From: Bacteroidaceae bacterium | GTDB lineage: Bacteria; Bacteroidota; Bacteroidia; Bacteroidales; Bacteroidaceae | Direction of reading: 5' to 3' | DNA length: 34,944 bases | Assembly (NCBI GenBank): GCA_024693505.1 | Contig: JAILKU010000100.1 | Span: 1-34,944 of the forward strand | Part shown: positions 15,289-21,699 of the stretch, one piece after another | How positions within the stretch are numbered: position 1 is the first letter of the stretch | Layout: every line of letters starts with the position of its first letter | The notes under the pieces: generated by a model | Told to the model about the DNA's origin: nothing | What the model saw: only the letters and a program-made list of their open reading frames with translations | Database searches by the model: none | Program-made: the position numbers and the translations under genes

Positions 15289-17160
15289 TTAGTTATCTAC
15301 GAGGGTTATCCTCACTTTGGTGATATCATATACAACTATCTTTTCACCTTCCGTCCAATACAGATCAACTGACTTTGATGGCTCACCGATCCATAATATT
15401 TTTCTCTTGTTTGCTGCCCAGCCGGAAGTCCACTTTATCTCATTTTTTATATCACCATCTGTATCTATATCAATGACTGCTATTTTTTTCTCGTCTCTAT
15501 TATTAGTAAATGTCAGCCTTTGGCCTGTCGTTGTTATTCTTATATCATTTTCACACCATCCATTTCCTTCTTCTCCACCTCCCGACCATGTCACATCGAT
15601 ACCACTTCCGCCTATGTTTTCATTATATTGATATACTACTCTTCCCATTATAGTCATTGCCTCTATAAATAATGTCTCACCGGTCCACTCTACTATGGTC
15701 CTTCTGTGAGCTGTTGGGTCGTAGTTGTACGTGCTGTTGGGAATACTTCCTATTATGTAGCCTTCGCCGATATTCACCGTTCCACAGCTGCCACCATCTC
15801 CATAACCTATGCTATTGGGGGCATCTTCTCCCTTTGTAGCTGTAACGCTTGTGACTCTCGTCGTGATGGTTATGTCGCCGCATGAGCCACCATATCCACT
15901 GCCGATGCCGGCAGCCCATTTACCTCCTGTCGCCGTGACGGTGCCGCCCTCGATAGTGATGTTGCCGCATGTGGCTTCATCTCCAACGCCGATCCCCGCT
16001 GCAAAGGTGCCTCCATTGGCCGTGATTGTGCCGCCCTTGATAACGATGTTGCCGCAATTGATTCTATAGCCGCCGCCTATTCCTGCACCTTCTCCACGTC
16101 CGCTTGCCGCAAGGGAGCCGTCACCCAGAATGGTGAGCGTATGGCCCTTGGGAACAAAGATGCCTGGATATTCAACTGTTCCCAGTATTTTGTTATTGCC
16201 TTTGAGGATGATGGTGGCATCGCCCAGGCAGTTCAGGCCCGCCCAGATGCCTGATCCTTCTTCGATTTCCGCGCCGTCGAGAATTACAACGGCGCCGTCT
16301 GCAATCGAGAATTCACCCTTTGAAGATGATCTGCCATGCAATATGTCGCCGCTATTTACAGTCTTCTCCGTCTTCACATCCCCAAGGTCCTCCGACCATT
16401 TCATCGTCACTTTAATCTCATAATACTTACCATTTTCGAAGGTGACGCCGCTCTTATGGTAGCCGTAGCAATCGAGTCCGTCGTTGGCGTAGAGGATGAT
16501 GTCCTTATTGCTGATATTCGGAAGGGCTACGTAGGCCTCTATCATCCATGATGACGAACTGACGTTGTAGACGTTGGTGCCGTCACTGACCACGAGCTGT
16601 TTGGTATATAAGTCATCTTGGTATTTATTTTCCCTCAACTTGAACTTCACGATGGCCTGCTGGTTTTCAAAGGTGGCTATTCCAGTTGTCTTAACCTCTC
16701 CGCTCTCTATTCCGGCCACGTTTACGCTTGCCTTGGCGTAGTCGCAGTGTGCTGCGATGTATTCCAGCGTGCCGTCCTGCCCGTCGTAGTCTGGACTGAG
16801 GAAATTCAGCGTCAGCTTGTCGCCCTGTTCGATGTCTCCCGTCAGTGTGCCCTCCAGCGTGGTGCTGGCGCCGTCGCTCTGTGCCACCAGCTTGCCGCCG
16901 AGCTCTTGGCTCTTCGTCACGTTATAGACCGTCACCTCTTCGCCCGCCTGCCAGGTGGCGTTGAGCATGTTGCCGTCTAACGCCAGGGCGCGCGTGGCAA
17001 ATTCCTCGCCCTTGCTGGCCTCGACGGTCATGGTGTACGTCTTCAGTTCGTCCACATCGTTTGCCGGCTCGTCGGCGATGATGTCATCGCTGGAGCATGC
17101 CGTTGCGGCGAACGCTGCCACAAGCATTGCAGCCAGATAAATGTACTTCGTCAGTTTCAT
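15289..17160 (-). CDS. Fimbrillin-like surface lipoprotein with glycine-rich beta-helix region
   Basis: 623 residues from ATG 17160 (MKLTKYIYLAAMLVAAFAATACSS), a clear lipoprotein signal with lipobox ATAC. Residues about 40-270 look like a fimbrillin/Mfa-type N-terminal domain (TMTVEASKGEEFATRAL, TWQAGEEVTVYN, GIATFENQQAIVKFKL). Residues about 290-470 are a ladder of beta-helix-like rungs, with GAGIGGGYRINCGNIVIKGG, AAGIGVGDEATCGNITIEGG and AAGIGSGYGGSCGDITI repeating a Cys-Gly-[ND]-I step. The last 150 residues are beta-rich and unassigned. Such lipoproteins usually act as surface or fimbrial components. It starts 1 bp after the 48-residue ORF stops. A Met 6 codons upstream (17178) is possible but less likely. 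Confidence 0.78.
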   Translation of the reverse strand: MKLTKYIYLAAMLVAAFAATACSSDDIIADEPANDVDELKTYTMTVEASKGEEFATRALALDGNMLNATWQAGEEVTVYNVTKSQELGGKLVAQSDGASTTLEGTLTGDIEQGDKLTLNFLSPDYDGQDGTLEYIAAHCDYAKASVNVAGIESGEVKTTGIATFENQQAIVKFKLRENKYQDDLYTKQLVVSDGTNVYNVSSSSWMIEAYVALPNISNKDIILYANDGLDCYGYHKSGVTFENGKYYEIKVTMKWSEDLGDVKTEKTVNSGDILHGRSSSKGEFSIADGAVVILDGAEIEEGSGIWAGLNCLGDATIILKGNNKILGTVEYPGIFVPKGHTLTILGDGSLAASGRGEGAGIGGGYRINCGNIVIKGGTITANGGTFAAGIGVGDEATCGNITIEGGTVTATGGKWAAGIGSGYGGSCGDITITTRVTSVTATKGEDAPNSIGYGDGGSCGTVNIGEGYIIGSIPNSTYNYDPTAHRRTIVEWTGETLFIEAMTIMGRVVYQYNENIGGSGIDVTWSGGGEEGNGWCENDIRITTTGQRLTFTNNRDEKKIAVIDIDTDGDIKNEIKWTSGWAANKRKILWIGEPSKSVDLYWTEGEKIVVYDITKVRITLVDN

Positions 17161-17161
17161 G

Positions 17162-17308
17162 TCAGTCCCATGTATCAACTATCGCGTTACCATAGCCGCC
17201 GCGTGTGGCTTTTACTCCCGGGCTGGACTGCAGCATCGCCTTGCTCTGCTGCATCTCGACGATTCTCGTCGCCGGCCGCTCATACTTCCTTTTTTCTGTC
17301 CTTTCCAT
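17162..17308 (-). CDS. Small 48-residue protein coupled to the fimbrillin gene
   Basis: A complete ORF from ATG 17308 to TGA at 17162: it begins MERTEKRKYERPATRIVEMQ, contains KAMLQSSPGV and ends GYGNAIVDTWD. The plan (basic start, a [KR]YE-x-P-x-x-x-[IV]VE segment, then LLQSSPG-like and a C-terminal W with acidic end) recalls short uncharacterised proteins common upstream of fimbrillin-type lipoprotein genes in Prevotella. It has no signal peptide. Its stop lies 1 bp before the fimbrillin ATG, suggesting translational coupling, and it is in the transcript predicted from the -7 element at 17355-17362. Too short for most gene callers. Function unknown. Confidence 0.7.
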   Translation of the reverse strand: MERTEKRKYERPATRIVEMQQSKAMLQSSPGVKATRGGYGNAIVDTWD

Positions 17309-17354
17309 ATTATATATATATATGTGTGAGCCTGTTTTTATGATTTCTCGGTTC

Positions 17355-17362
17355 CAAAGTTA
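17355..17362 (-). promoter_or_regulatory. -7 promoter element of the small-ORF/fimbrillin operon
   Basis: Minus strand TAACTTTG matches TAnnTTTG and lies 46 bp upstream of the small ORF start at 17308. It faces away from the araB promoter at 17426, giving a compact divergent promoter region. Confidence 0.6.
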
Positions 17363-17425
17363 CAATTTTCTTTTATATCTCTGCATTTTCTTTTCAAAAT
17401 TTATTTTTATTTGCCTAAAATTTGT

Positions 17426-17433
17426 TATTTTTG
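17426..17433 (+). promoter_or_regulatory. -7 promoter element of the araB operon
   Basis: TATTTTTG fits TAnnTTTG, 29 bp before the araB ATG, in A/T-rich sequence. It suggests that araB is transcribed separately from araA. Confidence 0.6.
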
Positions 17434-17462
17434 CAGTCGAAATCACTTTAATATCTTAATTT

Positions 17463-19055
17463 ATGACTGAAAAACAAACCATCGAGGCTGGAAAAGCCAT
17501 TCTCGGAATCGAATTCGGTTCCACCCGCATCAAGGCAGTTTTAATCGACCAGGGAAATAACCCCATAGCCCAGGGCTCGCACGAATGGGAGAATCAGCTC
17601 GTGGACGGCCTGTGGACGTACAGTCTCGATGCCGTATGGAGCGGCCTGCAGGACTGCTACGCCAACTTGAGGCAGAACGTGCTCTCGCAGTACGGCTGCG
17701 AGATTGAATCGCTGTCCGCAATAGGCTTCTCGGCCATGATGCACGGCTATATGGCGTTTAATGAGAAGCAGGAGATACTGGTGCCCTTCCGCACGTGGCG
17801 AAATACCAACACGGGCCCGGCGGCGGCCCAGCTGTCGAAGCTGTTCAACTACAACATCCCGCTGCGGTGGAGCATCTCGCACCTCTACGAGGCCATCCTC
17901 GACGGCGAGGCTCACGTGCCCGCCATCAAGTATCTGACCACCCTGGCCGGATACGTCCACTGGCAATTGACGGGCCAGTTCGTGCTGGGCGTGGGCGATG
18001 CCTCCGGAATGATTCCCGTCGATCCCGCCACGAAGACATACGATGCCGAGATGGTCCGCAAGTTCGACGAGCTGATCGCCCCGAAGGGATACGGATGGAA
18101 ACTGCTCGACATCCTGCCCCGCTCGCTCAATGCAGGCGACGACGCAGGCTCGCTGACACCGGCAGGCGCACTGAAACTGGATCCCAGCGGTCATCTGAAG
18201 CCCGGTATCCCCCTATGTCCTCCCGAGGGCGACGCCGGGACGGGCATGGTGGCCACTAATGCGGTCCGCCAGCGCACGGGCAATGTCAGTGCTGGCACCA
18301 GCTCGTTCTCCATGATCGTGCTGGAGAAGCCTCTGTCGAAACCCTACGAGCCCATCGACCTGGTGACCACGCCCGACGGTAGTCTGGTCGCCATGGTGCA
18401 CTGCAACAACTGCACCAGCGACATAAACGCCTGGGTGGGCATCTTCCGGGAGTATTTTGACTACCTGTCTATCCACATCAGTACGAACGAGCTCTACACG
18501 ACCCTGTTCAACATCGCAGCGAAGGGCGATCCGGACTGCGGCGGCCTCGTGTCGTACAACTACTTCTCCGGCGAGCCCGTTGCGGGACTGATGGACGGCC
18601 GCCCGCTCTTCTTGCGCTCGGCTACGGACAAATTCACGCTCGCCAACTTCATGCGGGCCCATCTCTACGGCGCAATCGGCGTGCTGAAGCTCGGGAATGA
18701 CATCCTGTTCAACGAAGAGCACGTGGCCGTTGACCGCATCATGGGACACGGCGGCTATTTCACCACGCCGCAGGTCGGTCAGCGCATGTTGGCCGCCGCC
18801 TTGAACTCGCCCATCAGCGTCATGTCCACGGCGGGCGAGGGCGGGGCCTGGGGCATCGCGCTGCTGGCATCATACGCCGTAAACAACCCCGCCGGACTCA
18901 GCCTGGCCGATTATCTGGACCAAGTTGTCTTCGCCGGCAATACGGGAGAGGAAGTTTGTCCCACACCCGAGGACGTCGCCGGCTTCAACCGCTACATCGA
19001 GAACTACAAGGCCTCCCTGCCCGTCGAGCAGAAAGCCACTGAATGCAAGAAGTAG
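17463..19055 (+). CDS. araB: FGGY-family sugar kinase, probable L-ribulokinase AraB
   Basis: 530 residues, the size of Bacteroidetes FGGY kinases often annotated as xylulokinase. It phosphorylates a keto-sugar with ATP in the cytosol. The N terminus AILGIEFGSTRIKAVLID is the first phosphate-binding loop of the ASKHA fold; WENQLVDGLWTYSLDAVW, FRTWRNTNTGPAA and LTGQFVLGVGDASGMIP are family segments, and AGEGGAWGIALLASY is the C-terminal adenosine-site glycine motif. Very similar proteins in Bacteroides arabinose clusters serve as L-ribulokinase, which, with araA and araD nearby, supports AraB over xylulokinase. It has its own promoter. Gfo/Idh/MocA follows after 66 bp. Confidence 0.85.
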   Translation: MTEKQTIEAGKAILGIEFGSTRIKAVLIDQGNNPIAQGSHEWENQLVDGLWTYSLDAVWSGLQDCYANLRQNVLSQYGCEIESLSAIGFSAMMHGYMAFNEKQEILVPFRTWRNTNTGPAAAQLSKLFNYNIPLRWSISHLYEAILDGEAHVPAIKYLTTLAGYVHWQLTGQFVLGVGDASGMIPVDPATKTYDAEMVRKFDELIAPKGYGWKLLDILPRSLNAGDDAGSLTPAGALKLDPSGHLKPGIPLCPPEGDAGTGMVATNAVRQRTGNVSAGTSSFSMIVLEKPLSKPYEPIDLVTTPDGSLVAMVHCNNCTSDINAWVGIFREYFDYLSIHISTNELYTTLFNIAAKGDPDCGGLVSYNYFSGEPVAGLMDGRPLFLRSATDKFTLANFMRAHLYGAIGVLKLGNDILFNEEHVAVDRIMGHGGYFTTPQVGQRMLAAALNSPISVMSTAGEGGAWGIALLASYAVNNPAGLSLADYLDQVVFAGNTGEEVCPTPEDVAGFNRYIENYKASLPVEQKATECKK

Positions 19056-19064
19056 CCCCCGAAC

Positions 19065-19118
19065 TCTAAACTTTGAACTATTAACCCCATTAACCCCATC
19101 AAACCCATAAAACCCATC
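19065..19118. repeat. Short-unit repeat tract upstream of the oxidoreductase
   Basis: Starts with units like CTCTAAA, CTTTGAA, CTATTAA and passes to 9-bp units CCCATTAAC, CCCATCAAA, CCCATAAAA, CCCATCCAT. It ends 3 bp before the ATG at 19122 and fills the araB-oxidoreductase gap, as a related tract does before araD. Confidence 0.6.
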
Positions 19119-19121
19119 CAT

Positions 19122-20639
19122 ATGAATAAAATGTCAAGAAGAATGTTCCTCAAGGCAGGAACAGTAGCCACAGCAGCACTTGCCGTGGCTCCGGCCGACA
19201 CCTTGGCCAAGTCGAAAAAGTCTGCCACGCCCAAGAAGAAGATACTTAAGGTGCTGGGCGTGGGCGTCGGCGGTCGCGGACACAGCGATATCAACGGTGT
19301 TTGCCGCAACGGCAAGGAGCTGTATCCGGATGTGGAGTTTATCGGAATCGCCGACACCGACTGGAAGTATGCTAAGCCCGTACTCGACGAGTACCAGAAG
19401 TTTTATCCCAACTGCAAGATGTATCACGACTACCGCACCATGTTTGCGGAGCTTCTCGACCAGGCAGACGCCGTCGTCTGCGGTACGGCGGACCATACTC
19501 ACGCCATAATCTGCGCCGAGGCGCTCGTGGCAGGGAAGCATGTCTACTGTGAGAAGCCCCTGACGCGCACGGTATATGAATCTCGCCTCCTGACCAAGCT
19601 CGCCGAGAAGGCGGGAGTGGCCACTCAGATGGGTAACCAGGGCAGCAGCGGCGAGGGAGTGAATCTTGTCTGCGAATGGATATGGAACGGCGAGATAGGC
19701 GAGGTAACTCGCGTCGATGCCTTCACCGACCGCCCCATCTGGCCCCAGGGACTGGAGCATCCCGCCGAGGTGCAGCCCATTCCGAGCACACTTGACTGGG
19801 ATGCCTGGATCGGCCCGGCTCCGATGCGCGACTATAACGAGATATACCATCCCTGGAACTTCCGCGGATGGTGGGATTTCGGCACAGGCGCGCTCGGCGA
19901 CATGGCGTGCCACATACTTCATCCCGCCTTCAAGGCGCTGAAGCTCGGCTACCCCACCAAGATACAGGGTTCGTCCACCCCGCTCATGGCTGAGTCCTGC
20001 CCCAGTGCCCAGCAGGTGAAGTTCACCTTCCCGGCACGCGATAACCTGCCCAAGGTGGCGATGCCCGAGGTGGAGGTAACCTGGTGCGACGGCGGACTGT
20101 CGCCCTATCGTCCCGAGGGACTCGAAATCGGCAAGGATCTGAACGACGGCGGCGGCTGCACCATCTTCTACGGCACGAAGGACATTCTCGTCTGCGGCAG
20201 CTACGGACGTAATCCCTATCTCGTCTCCGGCCGCGTGCCCGACGCCCCGAAAGTCTGCCGACGCGTGCCCAACGGCATGAACGGACACCAGAGAGACTGG
20301 GTACGGGCCTGCCTGGAGGATCCGGCAACCCGAGTGAAGACCGCATCCGACTTCAGCGAGGCCGGTCCGTTCAATGAAATGATCGCAATGGGCGTGGCAG
20401 CCATCCGTCTGCAGGGACTTAACCAGGTACTCGAGTGGGACGGCGAGAACATGAAGTTCACTAACATCCCTGAAAAGGCCACCGTGCGCGCCATGATCAA
20501 GGACGGCTTCACTATCAAGGACGGCCATCCCACGTTCAACAAGACTTACACCGATCCCGTCAACGCCCGCGAGTTTGCGGCCGAACTCATCAAGCCAAAG
20601 TATCGCGACGGCTGGAAGCTGCCCGATATGCCGGAGTAA
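19122..20639 (+). CDS. Exported Gfo/Idh/MocA-family oxidoreductase
   Basis: 505 residues. The N terminus SRRMFLKAGTVATAALAVAP is a twin-arginine signal, so the folded protein with bound NAD(P) is probably exported to the periplasm. The Rossmann start is VLGVGVGGRGHSDI, and CEKPLTRTVYE carries the family EKP motif (Lys near the active site). The C-terminal alpha/beta domain includes FRGWWDFGTGALGDMACHILHP, a common Gfo/Idh segment with catalytic-type Asp and His. Relatives act on sugars or inositol, sometimes removing monosaccharides by oxidation-assisted hydrolysis. Placement after araB suggests work on arabinose-containing material, but substrate is unknown. Met at 19131 is an alternative start. 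Confidence 0.88.
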   Translation: MNKMSRRMFLKAGTVATAALAVAPADTLAKSKKSATPKKKILKVLGVGVGGRGHSDINGVCRNGKELYPDVEFIGIADTDWKYAKPVLDEYQKFYPNCKMYHDYRTMFAELLDQADAVVCGTADHTHAIICAEALVAGKHVYCEKPLTRTVYESRLLTKLAEKAGVATQMGNQGSSGEGVNLVCEWIWNGEIGEVTRVDAFTDRPIWPQGLEHPAEVQPIPSTLDWDAWIGPAPMRDYNEIYHPWNFRGWWDFGTGALGDMACHILHPAFKALKLGYPTKIQGSSTPLMAESCPSAQQVKFTFPARDNLPKVAMPEVEVTWCDGGLSPYRPEGLEIGKDLNDGGGCTIFYGTKDILVCGSYGRNPYLVSGRVPDAPKVCRRVPNGMNGHQRDWVRACLEDPATRVKTASDFSEAGPFNEMIAMGVAAIRLQGLNQVLEWDGENMKFTNIPEKATVRAMIKDGFTIKDGHPTFNKTYTDPVNAREFAAELIKPKYRDGWKLPDMPE

Positions 20640-20673
20640 CAAAAAGAATCACAAAAAAGTCTTAGCGTAGATT

Positions 20674-21294
20674 ATGAAAAGAATTTCCTTTCCCTGGTCG
20701 TGGAAGAGCATAGCTATCATCCTGGCTGTCGTTTTTAATCTTGTGTCCTTGCCAGCGGCTCATGCACAGGACGAGGGGACTGTTTTTCGGCCAGAAGGCT
20801 ATATGGGCTTTGTGTCCATGGGCTTGCAATCGTCCTTCGTAGGCAAAACACCCATTACGAATATGACAAGGGGTACCGACCTTAACCTGCGCACTTCGCA
20901 TGGATACATGGGCGAGTGGCTTTTCTTCGGTGCCGGTCTGGGTGTGGACATACATAAAGTGAAGGTTAAGGACAACTTGGATGTGGCAAGTTCAGAATCC
21001 AGTACCTATCTGCCCATTTTCCTGAACGGACGTGTCTATTTCTCCAAATCCCGCAATGCAGTCTATTTCGATCTGAAAGGTGGATATGCCCTAGCCGATG
21101 CCAAGGGCGGTTTCCTGGAGCCTTCCCTTGGCCTTAGTTGTGCCCTGGGCGGTGGTGTTGCTATTAATATGGCATTTACCTTCGAATGGTTGCGTGTGGA
21201 GTATAGCGACAATAGTTCCTCTTGGGGGACATTCTACGAGAAAGACCACATCAATACAAGCTCTATAGGATTCACGGTAGGGCTGGAATTCTGA
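20674..21294 (+). CDS. Small outer-membrane beta-barrel protein
   Basis: 206 residues with a signal peptide (hydrophobic stretch about 12-27, cleavage near AHA-QD). The mature part alternates hydrophobic and polar residues in strands such as GEWLFFGAGLGVDIHKVKV, LPIFLNGRVYF, AVYFDLKGGYALA and IGFTVGLEF. It ends in Phe, as outer-membrane barrels usually do. The length suggests about eight strands. It starts 34 bp after the oxidoreductase stop, so is probably in the araB operon. I recognise no more specific family. Confidence 0.65.
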   Translation: MKRISFPWSWKSIAIILAVVFNLVSLPAAHAQDEGTVFRPEGYMGFVSMGLQSSFVGKTPITNMTRGTDLNLRTSHGYMGEWLFFGAGLGVDIHKVKVKDNLDVASSESSTYLPIFLNGRVYFSKSRNAVYFDLKGGYALADAKGGFLEPSLGLSCALGGGVAINMAFTFEWLRVEYSDNSSSWGTFYEKDHINTSSIGFTVGLEF

Positions 21295-21353
21295 AGTGGG
21301 GGAGCGATTCCCAGGGTGAACATTTTTGAGCATCTATATATAATAGTAACCAG

Positions 21354-21387
21354 TCAAGGGTCTCGTCCAAGAGGATGGGGCCCTTGA
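21354..21387 (+). terminator. Hairpin downstream of the outer-membrane protein gene
   Basis: TCAAGGG pairs with CCCTTGA, with further inner pairs (TCC with GGA), followed by TGCTTTCTCCC. The U-run is weak. It lies 60 bp past the stop, so it probably closes the araB operon. Confidence 0.5.
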
Positions 21388-21430
21388 TGCTTTCTCCCTC
21401 CCTTTCATCTCATTATTCTGCAATCGTCAT

Positions 21431-21565
21431 GCTTCCGGGAAGGCGGGTCTGCAAAGAGGCTTCCGGCTGCCGGAAGTGACTTCGCGGGAGATTCGGAAAG
21501 GCTTCCGGCTGCCGGAAGCGACTTTGCGTGGAATTCGGAGGTACTTCGGGTCGCCAGTCCTCACG
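21431..21565. repeat. CTTCCGG/CCGGAAG hairpin repeat with about 42-bp period
   Basis: Two clear units at 21457 and 21499, 42 bp apart, each contain CTTCCGGCTGCCGGAAG followed by GACTT and ATTCGGA. A degenerate third unit starts near 21539 (TACTTCGGGTCGCC) and a partial one precedes at 21431 (GCTTCCGGGAAGG). It occupies the middle of the 405-bp gap 21295-21699, which otherwise holds a hairpin and the GH30 promoter. Confidence 0.75.
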
Positions 21566-21657
21566 GTGCTGCTCATTGCCGCACTGCATGACCCCAAAAA
21601 AACTGGCCTGAACCGCACTTTTCTTCCGTAAAATGGGAAAAATATGCAGAAAAAGCC

Positions 21658-21665
21658 GTATCTTT
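21658..21665 (+). promoter_or_regulatory. -7 promoter element of the GH30 gene
   Basis: TATCTTTG fits TAnnTTTG exactly. Transcription should begin near 21672, so an in-frame TTG at 21664 inside the element cannot be the start codon; ATG 21700 follows after a leader of about 28 nt. Confidence 0.7.
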
Positions 21666-21699
21666 GCAATCGTCAAATCCAAAAACACACATTTCTTGC

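Noticed and set aside
14741..15292. 183-codon plus-strand open frame over the hairpin array
   Set aside because: Half of it is antisense to the DUF6261-like gene and the rest is translated repeat; no family similarity.
21664..21699. TTG start for the GH30 gene at 21664
   Set aside because: The codon lies inside the -7 promoter element, so it would not be transcribed; ATG 21700 gives the signal peptide.
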